This document shows, piece by piece, positions 27,648 to 37,997 of a stretch of 64,000 nt of DNA (position 1 is its first letter; each line of letters starts with the position of its first letter). Position numbers and translations under genes: made by a program. The DNA comes from Methylophilales bacterium HTCC2181 (GTDB lineage Bacteria > Pseudomonadota > Gammaproteobacteria > Burkholderiales > Methylophilaceae). The notes beneath the pieces were generated by a model, which saw only the letters and a list, made by a program, of their open reading frames with translations, made no database searches and was not told where the DNA came from. The DNA is taken from positions 1,237,186 through 1,301,185 of the forward strand of contig AAUX01000001.1 of NCBI GenBank assembly GCA_000168995.1, given 5' to 3'.

Positions 27648-27983
27648 CTAGAAAGATAAAATAACCCACTGTGGAACAATGGCAAATTCTAGTGAGTTAT
27701 AACGAATCCAATCTGCCCCTGATGTATTTTTGTACAAATAATAAGAAGGCATATTGTCAGGGGTTACTTTCATCATATATAGCTGGCCGTTAACGCGATA
27801 CTCTTCAATAAACTCACCATCTTTCTTTTTAATTGTAATTTCTGGCTCACCCTCATAGCCAGATTCATAGTTAATTACTGGTGGTGGTGGAATATCGTCC
27901 AATACATCAGTGTCTTCTGCAAAACTTATGTTCGTAATGCTCACGCAAGCCATTAAACAAACTAGCCAAAACAAATTTTTCAT
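27648..27983 (-). CDS. DUF2782 family exported protein
   Basis: A 111-aa protein with a signal peptide (about 1-23, core LFWLVCLMACVSI) followed by a Pro-rich linker DDIPPPPV and the DUF2782 core: EPEITIKKKDGEFIEEYRV, then MKVTPDNMPSYYL. Members sit between thrB and polA in betaproteobacteria; the function is unknown. I chose the ATG at 27983 because it opens the signal peptide; an upstream in-frame ATG at 28019 would add twelve polar residues. It is 15 bp upstream of thrB on the same strand. Confidence 0.85.
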   Translation of the reverse strand: MKNLFWLVCLMACVSITNISFAEDTDVLDDIPPPPVINYESGYEGEPEITIKKKDGEFIEEYRVNGQLYMMKVTPDNMPSYYLYKNTSGADWIRYNSLEFAIVPQWVILSF

Positions 27984-28109
27984 GATTATTCCTTGATTGT
28001 GTACCCTAGATTCTAACAAAATCAGGCTAACTCAGTAACTTAAATTAATAAAAATTTTAATGGGAAATAATAAATACTATTTACTGTATTAGTTGTTAAA
28101 ATTTGTTTT

Positions 28110-30824
28110 ATGAAAACTCTTCTTCTAGTAGATGGATCCTCCTACCTTTATAGAGCCTTCCATGCAATGCCTGACTTTAGAAATAAGGATGGCGAACCCA
28201 CCGGGGTAATTTATGGAGTGCTTAATATGCTTAGAAATATTCATAAACAATACCCTTCCGACTACAGTGTTTGTATCTTCGATGCAAAAGGTAAAACTTT
28301 TAGAAATGATATTTATACCGAGTATAAAGCTAATAGACCAAGTATGCCTGATGACTTAGCTTGTCAGATAGAACCTTTAAAGGAGGCTATAAATGCAATG
28401 GGTTGGCCTATGCTTATTGAGTCAGGAGTAGAGGCTGACGATGTGATTGGGACATTAACCCAACAAGCAAATAGCCACAATATTAAAGTCGTTATATCTA
28501 CAGGCGATAAAGATCTTGCTCAGCTAGTAAATGAACATACCGTTCTCATCAACACTATGACTAACGAGCTTTTGGATATTGATGGGGTCAAGAATAAATT
28601 TGGTGTTCCTCCACAGCTTATAATTGATTATCTATCCATTATTGGGGATAAAGCAGATAACGTTCCTGGCGTAGAAAAAGTAGGGCCAAAAACTGCATTA
28701 AAATGGCTTGAAGAATATGGAGACCTTAAAAGTATCATAGGCAATGCCGATAAGTTTACTGGTGTTGTTGGAAATAATTTGAGGCAAGCTCTAGCCTGGC
28801 TCCCAACAGCAAAAGAATTAATTACCATCAAGTGTGATGTAAAAATTAATTACTCCTGGAGTGACTTTGAAAAAAAAGATCAAGATAATATAGCGCTGTC
28901 TAATCTTTACCAGAAATACAATTTTTCAAGCTGGCTCAGAGATATGAGCACTCAAATAGAACATTCTTCGGAAGAACATAATTCGCCCCTAGTAAACCCA
29001 AAAGCCGATTTTATTAATACAAAAGAATACCAGCTTATAAATACAAAACATGATTTAGCGCTTTGGATCAACAGCATAAAAGAAGAAAAATTTTTCTCAA
29101 TAGATACAGAAACCAACTCATTGAATACTATGAAAGCAGAGCTTGTTGGCATATCACTTTGCATCAATCCTGGAAGGGCTTGTTACATACCTCTCTGCCA
29201 CAAAAACAGCTCGGTAGATCAATTGAGTCTAGCGGCTGTTCTTGAAGATCTTAAGCCCATACTGGAAGACTCTTCTATCAAAAAGCTTGGCCAAAATCTA
29301 AAGTATGATGCTCATATTTTTCTGAACTATGGAATTGAAATTAATGGTATTTCGGATGACACAATGCTTATGAGCTACGTAATCGAAAGCAATCAAAATC
29401 ATGGTATGGATAAACTAAGCGCTAAATATCTCGGCCATAACTGTAAAAGCTATGAGTCGCTTGTAGGAAAAGGAGTGAATCAGTTAACCTTTGACCAAGT
29501 CAGTGTTGAGGATGCTGTACCTTATGCTGCTGAGGATGCCGATGTTACTTTGCAGCTATACCTAGCAATGAAAGAAACGCTTGATAGTAACCCATCTCTT
29601 TTACGAGTGTATAAAGATATTGAAATACCAGCTATGAAGGCATTAATTCATATTGAAAGAAATGGTGTCTTAATAGATCCAAAAATATTAGGTGATCAAA
29701 GCAAGGTAATTGGGGAAAAATTATTATTGTTAGAGGAGAAGGCTTTTGACTTAGCAGGACAGCCCTTTAATCTTTCGTCACCTAAGCAGCTTCAAGAAAT
29801 ATTATTTGAAAAGCTTGAGATAAAACCCCTAAAAAAAACCCCTAGCGGTACCCCATCAACTAGCGAGGAAGTCCTTAGTGAGCTAGCTCTTAACTACCCT
29901 CTTCCTAAGCTTATTCTTGAATATCGTAGTCTGGCTAAACTAAAGTCTACTTACACAGACAAGCTACCAAAAATGATTAACGAAAGTTCAGGGAGAGTTC
30001 ATACCAGCTATAACCAAGCAATCGCAATAACAGGGAGACTGGCAAGCTCTGATCCAAATTTACAAAATATTCCTATAAGAACCGTAGAAGGAAGAAAAGT
30101 AAGGGAAGCTTTTATAGCTCCAGATGGCAGTAAAATATTGTCGGCTGATTACTCGCAAATTGAGTTAAGAATTATGGCGCATCTGTCAAAAGATAAGAGG
30201 TTGGTTGCCGCATTCAAAAATAATGAAGATATACATACTATTACCGCAGGAGAGATATTTAATATTGATAATAGTGCAGTAAGCTCAGAACAACGTCGGT
30301 ACGCTAAAGTCATTAACTTCGGATTGATCTATGGGATGGGAGTTTATGGGTTGGCTAAAAACCTTAATATAGAACGGGCAGCAGCTCAGAATTATATAGA
30401 GAGATATTTTTCTAAGTATCCTTCAGTCAGAGAGTATATGGAAGACACCAAACAAGATGCTAGAAAAAATGGATATGTTGAGACACACTTTGGTCGAAGG
30501 CTCTGGGTTCCAGAAATAAATGGTTCAAACGGTATGCAAAGAGCTGGGGCAGAGAGAGCTGCTATCAATGGGCCAATGCAGGGTACAGCAGCAGACCTTA
30601 TAAAGATGGCAATGGTCGGGGTTAAGACCTGGTTAGATGGACAACGTCATCTCAAAGGGAAAATGATTATGCAGGTTCACGATGAACTAGTTTTCGAGGT
30701 TCCCGATACCGAAGTAACAGAGTTTAAAGAAAATATAAAAAGGATTATGGAGAATGTGGCGCAAATGGATGTACCTCTTATTGTAGACCTAGGAGAAGGG
30801 AAAAACTGGGAGCAGGCGCACTAA
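28110..30824 (+). CDS. polA: DNA polymerase I
   Basis: Full three-domain DNA polymerase I (904 aa). The 5'-3' exonuclease domain (1-290) carries DGSSYLYRAFHA, GVEADDVIGTL and GDKADNVPGV. The 3'-5' proofreading domain (about 305-500) retains its acidic residues in IDTETNSL (Asp332, Glu334), KLGQNLKYDAH and YAAEDADVTLQL, so proofreading is expected to be active. The polymerase domain shows ADYSQIELRIMAHLS (motif A), RRYAKVINFGLIYGMG (motif B) and MQVHDELVFEV (motif C). A CinA-like gene starts at the base after its stop. Confidence 0.98.
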   Translation: MKTLLLVDGSSYLYRAFHAMPDFRNKDGEPTGVIYGVLNMLRNIHKQYPSDYSVCIFDAKGKTFRNDIYTEYKANRPSMPDDLACQIEPLKEAINAMGWPMLIESGVEADDVIGTLTQQANSHNIKVVISTGDKDLAQLVNEHTVLINTMTNELLDIDGVKNKFGVPPQLIIDYLSIIGDKADNVPGVEKVGPKTALKWLEEYGDLKSIIGNADKFTGVVGNNLRQALAWLPTAKELITIKCDVKINYSWSDFEKKDQDNIALSNLYQKYNFSSWLRDMSTQIEHSSEEHNSPLVNPKADFINTKEYQLINTKHDLALWINSIKEEKFFSIDTETNSLNTMKAELVGISLCINPGRACYIPLCHKNSSVDQLSLAAVLEDLKPILEDSSIKKLGQNLKYDAHIFLNYGIEINGISDDTMLMSYVIESNQNHGMDKLSAKYLGHNCKSYESLVGKGVNQLTFDQVSVEDAVPYAAEDADVTLQLYLAMKETLDSNPSLLRVYKDIEIPAMKALIHIERNGVLIDPKILGDQSKVIGEKLLLLEEKAFDLAGQPFNLSSPKQLQEILFEKLEIKPLKKTPSGTPSTSEEVLSELALNYPLPKLILEYRSLAKLKSTYTDKLPKMINESSGRVHTSYNQAIAITGRLASSDPNLQNIPIRTVEGRKVREAFIAPDGSKILSADYSQIELRIMAHLSKDKRLVAAFKNNEDIHTITAGEIFNIDNSAVSSEQRRYAKVINFGLIYGMGVYGLAKNLNIERAAAQNYIERYFSKYPSVREYMEDTKQDARKNGYVETHFGRRLWVPEINGSNGMQRAGAERAAINGPMQGTAADLIKMAMVGVKTWLDGQRHLKGKMIMQVHDELVFEVPDTEVTEFKENIKRIMENVAQMDVPLIVDLGEGKNWEQAH

Positions 30825-31556
30825 ATGAAAAAAAAGATTCATGGGATTATTGTCGGGGATGAAATCTTGTCTGGAAAAAGACAGGATAAACATTTGCATT
30901 ACTTAGCAAAAACATTGAATAGCAAAGGCCTAAGTTTAAATAAAGTAGATTATGTATCGGATGATTTAAGGGATATATCAAAAACAATACAAAAAAAACT
31001 AAATTGCATTGTTTTTTGTTTTGGTGGGATTGGGGCAACGCCAGATGACTGCACAAGGCAGGCAGCGGCAAAAGCCCATCAAAGAAAGTTAGCACAACAC
31101 CCAGAAGCCCTTCAACTAATTATTGATCAATTTGGTGTTGATGCTTATCCAAAGAGAGTGCTAATGTCAGAGATTCCTGTTGGTGCAAATATTATTCCAA
31201 ATGAGATAAATAACATACCAGGCTTTTCGGTTGGGGAGCACTACTTCATGCCCGGTTTTCCTGAAATGTCATGGCCGATGGTTCAGTGGGTATTGGAAAA
31301 GTATTATTCCAATATAACAAAAGACCAACTTATTGATCTATCAATATGGATCGATGATGTTCCTGAAAGCAAATTAATTGATCTAATGAATAATGTAAAA
31401 AATGATAATCCAGAAGTAAAAATTTATAGCCTACCCAAGTTAAAACCAAAAATAACTATTGAATTAGGTGTTAAGGGAGATAACGATCATGTTTACAGTG
31501 CTATGGAACAGATTAAGCAAGGTTTAGTCGATTTGAATTATCAGTGGAATGTTTAG
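30825..31556 (+). CDS. CinA-type molybdopterin-binding domain protein
   Basis: A 243-aa protein of the MoaB/MogA/CinA N-terminal fold. It begins with IHGIIVGDEILSGKRQD, the CinA/MoCF start motif, and has the FGGIGATPDDCTRQAAA glycine-rich loop typical of competence/damage-inducible protein A. The C-terminal CinA nicotinamide-nucleotide amidase domain is absent, so only the pyrophosphatase-like half is present. Possible roles are NMN or ADP-ribose metabolism; the true substrate is unknown. It is fused end-to-start with polA, implying cotranscription. Confidence 0.85.
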   Translation: MKKKIHGIIVGDEILSGKRQDKHLHYLAKTLNSKGLSLNKVDYVSDDLRDISKTIQKKLNCIVFCFGGIGATPDDCTRQAAAKAHQRKLAQHPEALQLIIDQFGVDAYPKRVLMSEIPVGANIIPNEINNIPGFSVGEHYFMPGFPEMSWPMVQWVLEKYYSNITKDQLIDLSIWIDDVPESKLIDLMNNVKNDNPEVKIYSLPKLKPKITIELGVKGDNDHVYSAMEQIKQGLVDLNYQWNV

Positions 31557-31636
31557 CAATCAACCCAAATTAAACTATGCCAATTTTACTTTTGATTATA
31601 AAATAGGCAGCTATTTAAATAGTTAGTAATTTTTTA

Positions 31637-32662
31637 ATGAAAATAAGCAATCTTAGTATTAAAAACAATCTTTTTTTGGCGCCAATGGCAGGGGTTACGG
31701 ACCGGCCTTTTAGAATGCTTTGTAAGAGCTTTGGGGCTGGAGTTGCTGTAAGCGAAATGGTGACATCGAACTCACTCTTATATGGTAGTGAGAAAACAAA
31801 GAGAAGAGCAAATCACGAAGGTGAGGTAGACCCAATATCGGTTCAGATAGCTGGGGCTGATCCAAAAATGATGGCTGATGCAGCAAAATATAACAGAGAT
31901 AGAGGCGCTCAAATAATAGATATAAACATGGGATGCCCTGCAAAAAAAATATGCAATGTTATGGCTGGTTCTGCCCTACTAAAACATGAACAATTGGTTG
32001 ATGATATTTTGCAAGCAGTAGTTGGTTCTGTGGATATTCCAGTTACACTTAAAATTAGAACTGGCTGGGACAGGGAGAATCGAAATGCAATAAAAATTGC
32101 TCAAATAGCCGAGGAAGCAGGAATAAAAGCACTCGCTATTCATGGAAGAACCCGAGCATGTCTCTATAGGGGTGATGCTGAGTATGACACCATTGCAGAA
32201 GTAAAACAAAATATTAATATTCCTGTTATCGCTAACGGCGATATAGTCTCTCCTGAAAAAGCCCAATATGTTCTTAATTATACAAAAGCCGATGCGGTAA
32301 TGATTGGAAGAGCTGCTCAAGGTAGACCATGGATTTTTAGAGAGATAGAACATTTCCTAGAAACTGGCTCTCACCATCCCCTCCCTACGATCAACGAAAT
32401 TCAAAAAACTACTATCAAGCATGTGCTGGATTTGTACGATTTTTATGGAGAAGAAACAGGATTAAGAGTAGCAAGGAAGCATATATCCTGGTACACAAAA
32501 GGACTAAAAAAATCGGCTCAATTTAGATCCGATATGAATAGTTTAGAAAATTGTAATGATCAGATAAACGCTATTAATAACTACTTTGACTCCCTGAAAG
32601 AGTTCTCTAATTTTATCCCATACGAGGAAGGAAGTAGTGTAAGTGAGGCATTACTAGCTTAA
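31637..32662 (+). CDS. dusB: tRNA-dihydrouridine synthase B
   Basis: FMN-dependent enzyme (341 aa) that reduces uridine to dihydrouridine in the tRNA D-loop. The N-terminal LFLAPMAGVTDRPFR and the catalytic cysteine at Cys100 in INMGCPAKK are diagnostic, as is AIHGRTRACLYRGDA. The C-terminal helical domain recognises tRNA. It overlaps fis by one base (TAATG), the universal dusB-fis pairing of proteobacteria. Confidence 0.97.
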   Translation: MKISNLSIKNNLFLAPMAGVTDRPFRMLCKSFGAGVAVSEMVTSNSLLYGSEKTKRRANHEGEVDPISVQIAGADPKMMADAAKYNRDRGAQIIDINMGCPAKKICNVMAGSALLKHEQLVDDILQAVVGSVDIPVTLKIRTGWDRENRNAIKIAQIAEEAGIKALAIHGRTRACLYRGDAEYDTIAEVKQNINIPVIANGDIVSPEKAQYVLNYTKADAVMIGRAAQGRPWIFREIEHFLETGSHHPLPTINEIQKTTIKHVLDLYDFYGEETGLRVARKHISWYTKGLKKSAQFRSDMNSLENCNDQINAINNYFDSLKEFSNFIPYEEGSSVSEALLA

Positions 32663-32898
32663 TGAATAAAGTTAATTTATCTGATAATATTGAAATGCTA
32701 CTTGATCAATACTTTACTGATCTTGCAGGCGAGTCTCCTGGGAACCTCTATAACCTTGTTGTTTCTAACGTAGAAAAGCCTCTTTTGTTGTATGTAATGA
32801 ATTATGCAGAAGGCAATCAAAGTAAAGCTGCTGAAATTCTTGGCTTAAACAGAAATACCCTTAGAAAAAAATTGAAAACCCATAACATAGACATCTAA
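32662..32898 (+). CDS. fis: Nucleoid-associated protein Fis
   Basis: Short Fis protein (78 aa), a DNA-bending regulator of rRNA and many other promoters. The C-terminal helix-turn-helix NQSKAAEILGLNRNTLRKKL is strongly conserved. The protein is about 20 residues shorter than E. coli Fis, lacking most of the N-terminal beta-hairpin arms that contact invertases; short forms are usual in betaproteobacteria. It is translationally coupled to dusB and followed 5 bp later by purH. Confidence 0.95.
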   Translation: MNKVNLSDNIEMLLDQYFTDLAGESPGNLYNLVVSNVEKPLLLYVMNYAEGNQSKAAEILGLNRNTLRKKLKTHNIDI

Positions 32899-32903
32899 AA
32901 TAA

Positions 32904-34454
32904 ATGATAAAAATAAAAAGAGCTCTTATCAGCGTTTCTGACAAACGGCATGTATTGGAATTAGCTAAAGTCCTGACACAACTTAATATCGAAATATTAT
33001 CAACTGGTGGTACAGCCAAACTGATCCGGGATGAGGGTTATGCTGTTATTGAGGTATCTGAGTACACAAAATTTCCAGAAATGTTAAATGGAAGAGTAAA
33101 GACTCTTCACCCAATCATTTATGGGGGTATTTTGGCGGTGAGGGATAACCATGAGCATGTTCAGACTATGGAAAAACATAATATTCCTGAAATAGATTTG
33201 GTGGTAGTAAATTTATATCCGTTTGAGGAGACCATTAAAAATCCAAACTGCACACTTGAAGAGGCAATTGAGAATATTGATATTGGTGGCCCTACAATGG
33301 TCAGAGCTGCTGCAAAAAATTATAAGTCCGTGGCAATATTAACAAACCCATCAGATTACTCATTATTAACTGAGCAATTAATTAAAAACAATGGCATGCT
33401 AGAAGAGGACTTGCTTTTTACTTTGTCAAAAAAAGCATTTTTACATACTGCTCACTATGATGCGGCTATTAGTGCCTATTTAAACAATAATGTTACGGAA
33501 GATTTTCCCGAAACCATGATTCAGGTAATGCATAAGAGCTTAGATATGCGTTATGGTGAAAACCCTCATCAAAAAGCTGCATTTTATAAAGAACAAAACA
33601 TTAAAGAATCTAGTCTCTCAAATTTCACGCAAATCCAAGGAAAAGAACTTTCTTTCAACAATCTTAACGACTCAGACAACGCATGGGAGTGTGTTAAAAA
33701 CTTTGTGGATCCAACTTGTGTAATAGTAAAGCATGCTAATCCATGTGGCGTGTGTTCTTCTGAAAGCATTGATAAAGCATATTTAGGGGCTTTTACAACA
33801 GACCCCACGTCTGCTTTTGGTGGCATTATTGCATTCAATAAGAGTATAGATGCTATAACTGCATCCTCTATTATAAAGCAATTCGTTGAAGTGATAATTG
33901 CCCCTGAATTTTCCCCAGAGGCCCTCAAAATATTCAAAACAAAAGAAAACGTAAGGCTTTTAAGAGTGCCAATTGGGTCTACCAAAGACTCCTTAGATTT
34001 TAAAAAAATTGGAGGGGGGTGGCTTGTACAATCTGAAGACAGCTACGATATTAATATTAATAAGTGCGAGGTGGTATCGAAGAAAAAGCCGACGGAGAAA
34101 CAATTAATTGATATGGCGTTCGCTTGGAAAATTGCTCAATACGTTAAGTCGAATGCAATAGTTTTTTGTAGAAACAGTCAAACCATAGGCGTTGGAGCGG
34201 GACAAATGAGCAGGATAGATAGTACAAAAATAGCTGCTATCAAGGCACAACATGCGGGCTTAAGTATTAAAGGAAGTGTCGTGGCGTCTGACGCATTTTT
34301 TCCTTTTCGGGATGGTGTTGATGAGCTTGCAAGCCATGGTGCTCAATGTGTAATACAACCAGGAGGAAGTATGCGAGACCAAGAGGTTATAGATGCTGCT
34401 GACGAGCATGGGTTAGTAATGCTTTTTACCAAAATTCGACATTTTAAGCACTAA
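32904..34454 (+). CDS. purH: Bifunctional AICAR transformylase / IMP cyclohydrolase
   Basis: Last two steps of purine synthesis (516 aa): formylation of AICAR and ring closure to IMP. The N-terminal MGS-like IMP cyclohydrolase domain begins [16 protein letters not shown] and includes [11 protein letters not shown] and [13 protein letters not shown]. The transformylase domain carries the [13 protein letters not shown] motif (catalytic Lys/His) and ends with [19 protein letters not shown], as in all PurH. It follows fis by 5 bp and precedes purD by 3 bp. Confidence 0.98.
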   Translation: MIKIKRALISVSDKRHVLELAKVLTQLNIEILSTGGTAKLIRDEGYAVIEVSEYTKFPEMLNGRVKTLHPIIYGGILAVRDNHEHVQTMEKHNIPEIDLVVVNLYPFEETIKNPNCTLEEAIENIDIGGPTMVRAAAKNYKSVAILTNPSDYSLLTEQLIKNNGMLEEDLLFTLSKKAFLHTAHYDAAISAYLNNNVTEDFPETMIQVMHKSLDMRYGENPHQKAAFYKEQNIKESSLSNFTQIQGKELSFNNLNDSDNAWECVKNFVDPTCVIVKHANPCGVCSSESIDKAYLGAFTTDPTSAFGGIIAFNKSIDAITASSIIKQFVEVIIAPEFSPEALKIFKTKENVRLLRVPIGSTKDSLDFKKIGGGWLVQSEDSYDININKCEVVSKKKPTEKQLIDMAFAWKIAQYVKSNAIVFCRNSQTIGVGAGQMSRIDSTKIAAIKAQHAGLSIKGSVVASDAFFPFRDGVDELASHGAQCVIQPGGSMRDQEVIDAADEHGLVMLFTKIRHFKH

Positions 34455-34457
34455 AAT

Positions 34458-35750
34458 ATGATCGCACTTATTATAGGTAATGGTGGAAGAGAACACGCTC
34501 TGGCGTGGAAAATTTCTCAAGCGCCGAATGTATCAAAAGTTTATGTGGCACCTGGTAATGGAGGCACTGCAACGGCTGACAGTATTATAGAAAATATCGA
34601 TTTGATTGAATTTGATGACCTTGTTAAGTTTGCCAAGGAAAAGAGGGTTGATTTAACTATAGTTGGCCCAGAAATCCCATTATCAAATGGGCTTGTTGAT
34701 TACTTTCAAAAAAATGGGCTAAAAATTTTTGGGCCAACTCAAAAAGCAGCACAACTAGAAAGCTCAAAAGATTTTGCTAAAAAATTTATGGTGAAGCACG
34801 GTATTCCGACTGCTGAGCATCAAACTTTTAGTGACATACAATTGGCGCATGATTATGTGGAATTAAAAGGGGCTCCTATTGTTATCAAAGCCGACGGATT
34901 GGCTGCTGGAAAAGGGGTAGTGGTTGCCCTAACGTTGAAAGAAGCTCATGATGCTATCGACTCTATGTTAAGTAAGAATATTTTTGGTGATGCTGGTGCA
35001 CAAGTTGTTATCGAAGAGTTTTTAGATGGGGAAGAAGTTAGTTTTATAGCTATTTGTGATGGCGAGACTGTATTACCATTAGCTTCAAGCCAAGATCATA
35101 AAAGACTTCAGGATGATGACTTAGGTCCTAATACAGGTGGCATGGGTGCTTACTCACCTGCCCCAATCGTCACAGATGAAATGCATGAAAAGATAATGAA
35201 GCAAGTGATCACTCCAACCATCGAAGGTATGAAAAAAGACGGCGTAATCTTTAAAGGGTTTTTATATGCTGGACTAATGATTAATGCAGATAAGCAAATC
35301 AAGACTCTTGAATTTAATTGTAGAATGGGTGATCCTGAAACACAACCAATTCTTTTTAGGCTTAAAAGTAATTTATATGACATTCTTCTTGCTGCTACAG
35401 ATAATAACTTATCTGATTTTACTGCTGAATGGGAAGATGTTTACTCGATTACTGTAGTTATGGCATCTCATAACTATCCAAGCAAACCAAGACTAAACGA
35501 TGAAATACATATTCCTTTAATGGTAAACGAAAACTGTTTTATTTTTCATGCAGGCACTAAACTCAAAGATAATAAAACTCTTACTTCTGGAGGTCGTGTC
35601 TTAGGAGTAACCGCAAAAGCTAAATCTCTTCAGGAAGCAAAAAATATAGTTTATAAATTTATACAAGATATAAAATTTGATGGGGCGCAATTTCGCAAAG
35701 ATATAGGCAAAAAAGCCTTAGATAATTATGACTCTATCAAATCCAGTTGA
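34458..35750 (+). CDS. purD: Phosphoribosylamine-glycine ligase
   Basis: ATP-grasp enzyme (430 aa) joining glycine to phosphoribosylamine in purine synthesis. The GNGGREHALAWK start is diagnostic. The ATP-grasp core includes APIVIKADGLAAGKGVVVA and the substrate/metal loop LEFNCRMGDPETQ. It sits between purH and hemF. Its end overlaps the hemF start by 23 bp. Confidence 0.98.
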   Translation: MIALIIGNGGREHALAWKISQAPNVSKVYVAPGNGGTATADSIIENIDLIEFDDLVKFAKEKRVDLTIVGPEIPLSNGLVDYFQKNGLKIFGPTQKAAQLESSKDFAKKFMVKHGIPTAEHQTFSDIQLAHDYVELKGAPIVIKADGLAAGKGVVVALTLKEAHDAIDSMLSKNIFGDAGAQVVIEEFLDGEEVSFIAICDGETVLPLASSQDHKRLQDDDLGPNTGGMGAYSPAPIVTDEMHEKIMKQVITPTIEGMKKDGVIFKGFLYAGLMINADKQIKTLEFNCRMGDPETQPILFRLKSNLYDILLAATDNNLSDFTAEWEDVYSITVVMASHNYPSKPRLNDEIHIPLMVNENCFIFHAGTKLKDNKTLTSGGRVLGVTAKAKSLQEAKNIVYKFIQDIKFDGAQFRKDIGKKALDNYDSIKSS

Positions 35751-36648
35751 TCGGGAGCTAGTAAAACAATATCTTATCGACCTACAAGGTAAGGTAGTAG
35801 AAACGATAGAAATCGTTGATGGTACGAATTTCCTTAATGATACGTGGCAAAGAAAAGAAGGTGGTGGTGGTACCACTTGTATTATGGAAAAGGGTAATAT
35901 CTTCGAAAGAGCAGGCGTGGGATTTTCCCATGTTATTGGCTCAAAGCTTCCAAAATCTGCAACTGATGCTCACCCAGAAGTTGCAAATCGAAGATGGGAG
36001 GCGATGGGTGTTTCTTTAGTTTTTCATCCTGATAATCCCTTCATTCCAACGATCCATATGAATATCCGCTTCTTTATTGCCTCAAAAGATGGCGAAGAGG
36101 ATATATGGTGGTTTGGTGGTGGTATGGATTTAACTCCATACTATGGCTTTCTAGAAGATGTTACTCACTTCCATCAAACAATAAAAAATGCTATTGATCC
36201 TTTTGGCGCAGAATTGTATAAAAAATTCAAAGATCAGTGTGATGATTATTTTTACCTAAAACACAGAGAAGAACCCCGAGGTGTAGGAGGTATATTTTTT
36301 GATGACTACAATACTGACAGTTTTTTTGGTTCATTTGAACTTATCAAAGCCGTTGGGGACAATCTTCTCAATGCCTATTTGCCCATTGTACAAAAAAGAA
36401 AAAAAAATAGCTTTAGTGAAAAACAAAAAGACTTCCAATTATATAGGCGAAGTAGGTATGTGGAGTTCAATCTTCTTCAAGATCGAGGAACTCTCTTTGG
36501 CATTCAGTCTAAAGGAAGGGTAGAGTCAATCCTAATGTCGATGCCACCAATGGTCAAATGGTCTTATGACTGGAGTCCAGATTCTGGTAGTGAGGAAGAA
36601 AAACTTTATAAGGAATTTTTGGTTAGAAAAAATTGGATTGCTAACTAA
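35728..36648 (+). CDS. hemF: Oxygen-dependent coproporphyrinogen III oxidase
   Basis: Aerobic heme-pathway enzyme (306 aa) that converts coproporphyrinogen III to protoporphyrinogen IX using O2. The signature is the segment following FHPDNPFIPTIHMNIRFF and WWFGGGMDLTPYY, and HHis-containing HREEPRGVGGIFFDD. The C-terminal YVEFNLLQDRGTLFGIQ and RVESILMSMPP are also conserved. The start at 35728 overlaps purD, pointing to coupled expression. Use of the O2-dependent form fits an aerobic organism with an aa3 oxidase. Confidence 0.97.
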   Translation: MTLSNPVDRELVKQYLIDLQGKVVETIEIVDGTNFLNDTWQRKEGGGGTTCIMEKGNIFERAGVGFSHVIGSKLPKSATDAHPEVANRRWEAMGVSLVFHPDNPFIPTIHMNIRFFIASKDGEEDIWWFGGGMDLTPYYGFLEDVTHFHQTIKNAIDPFGAELYKKFKDQCDDYFYLKHREEPRGVGGIFFDDYNTDSFFGSFELIKAVGDNLLNAYLPIVQKRKKNSFSEKQKDFQLYRRSRYVEFNLLQDRGTLFGIQSKGRVESILMSMPPMVKWSYDWSPDSGSEEEKLYKEFLVRKNWIAN

Positions 36649-36649
36649 T

Positions 36650-36982
36650 TTAACGGTCTAAATTTAGTATCCATTCAACCATTAGGCCGAGGTCTTTCTC
36701 TGTAATTTTTGGATGAGAAATCATAGGTATATCTCCCCAATTACCACTTCCCCCATTTTTTATTTTACCCATCAAATTCCTCTTAGTAGCCTCGGATATA
36801 CGATACTTAGCGGAAATCTCTTTAAATGATGGGCCTAGAACACGAAGCTTGATACTGTGACATGCAAAGCAACCATTTTTTTGAGCTAATTTTTTCCCTT
36901 CTTCAGCTGAAATAAAGCCTGGAACACATAGAAAAGTAATTGTAAGTAGTATAATTAATTTTTTCATTTTTTTCATTTTCAT
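36650..36982 (-). CDS. Class I monoheme c-type cytochrome
   Basis: Periplasmic cytochrome c (110 aa) with a signal peptide (about 1-26) and the heme site CFACH near residue 39. The distal methionine is likely the one in GDIPMISHPKITEKD. Size and layout match cytochrome c-551/c-552 family members that carry electrons to terminal oxidases. It could be the donor for the caa3-like oxidase at the left of the window, which is inference. It converges on hemF with one base between stops. Confidence 0.9.
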   Translation of the reverse strand: MKMKKMKKLIILLTITFLCVPGFISAEEGKKLAQKNGCFACHSIKLRVLGPSFKEISAKYRISEATKRNLMGKIKNGGSGNWGDIPMISHPKITEKDLGLMVEWILNLDR

Positions 36983-37118
36983 GCAGATACTGTATTAGTT
37001 ACTAAATTTATTTAAAAGTTCATAGCTATTTTTCTTTAACATACAGAAAGCTTAATCTTCTGTTTAAAAAATTTAATGTGGCTTAAATGGTAGCTATCTT
37101 TTTTTAGTATCGCTGAAC

Positions 37119-37997
37119 TTAATATTCTTGTACTGAATACTCTGTGGCAATACTATGGGATAGGCTAGGGTAAATAACAACAGAATTTTCATGTAGGTTT
37201 GCAGTTTCAACACAAACCATTCTTCTCCATTCGTCTTTTTCTCCCATATCTCCCATTTTTTTTGCAATTTCTTCCCATGGTGTCCATACCACGGTTGAAT
37301 TACTATTAGATTTCTTCACAGTAATCACACGATTAAATATCTCATCTTCAATGTAGCAATCATTGCTGGTATTAGAATAAACACGATCAAAAGCACCATC
37401 AAAACTTATAGAGCTTTTTTGAATTTCCCTATTAAAATTCTCAAACTTATCGGTATAAACTGCATTCTCGAGCCCCGTAATTTTAATATTTTTAATATCA
37501 GAAATATAAAAATAGGTATGGTATCCCTCACTAATTGTAAATGGGTTGTTAGATAGATTTGTCGTCTTAAGGTTTAAATAAAGGGTATCTCCAACAATAA
37601 TTGTTAGCTCTAGCTCATAATTGTAGGTTAATTGTTTTAGGGCTTCGGGTGTAGGAAGCATTTTTAAAGTTACTTTTGTAGCACCATTCTTAAGTTGAGT
37701 GGTTTTCTCTAATTTCCATGGTATGACTCTTGCGAAGCCATGGTTACAGTAAGTGCCATCTGTTGGGTGTTGTCCAAACCAAGGCCAACAAATTGGCACC
37801 CCCCCTCTAATTGAACGTCCCTTCTCATACCTACTATTAGAGGATAGCCACAGTACATCTTGGGCTGAAGATTTTGGTCTCCACCATACAACGTGTCCAC
37901 CTTGAAGTGCAATTTTAGCAATAGCAAAATTATTCTGTATCTCGATAAATTCCAGACCGCTACTATCTTTTGTAACTTTAATTGCCTCAGTGGTCAT
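37119..37997 (-). CDS. D-hexose-6-phosphate mutarotase (YeaD family)
   Basis: Galactose-mutarotase-fold epimerase (292 aa) of the YeaD type that interconverts anomers of glucose-6-phosphate. The motif [14 protein letters not shown] and the catalytic histidine segment [11 protein letters not shown] are typical. The later [12 protein letters not shown] holds the second histidine, and the C-terminal [17 protein letters not shown] contains the catalytic glutamate. It overlaps the ilvD end by 11 bp on the same strand. In a methylotroph it might serve the ribulose monophosphate cycle; that is speculation. Confidence 0.88.
   Translation of the reverse strand: MTTEAIKVTKDSSGLEFIEIQNNFAIAKIALQGGHVVWWRPKSSAQDVLWLSSNSRYEKGRSIRGGVPICWPWFGQHPTDGTYCNHGFARVIPWKLEKTTQLKNGATKVTLKMLPTPEALKQLTYNYELELTIIVGDTLYLNLKTTNLSNNPFTISEGYHTYFYISDIKNIKITGLENAVYTDKFENFNREIQKSSISFDGAFDRVYSNTSNDCYIEDEIFNRVITVKKSNSNSTVVWTPWEEIAKKMGDMGEKDEWRRMVCVETANLHENSVVIYPSLSHSIATEYSVQEY

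Noticed and set aside
36983..37118. 136-bp gap between the cytochrome c and mutarotase genes examined for an RNA gene
   Set aside because: AT-rich with no cloverleaf, terminator or strong promoter; I see nothing supportable.
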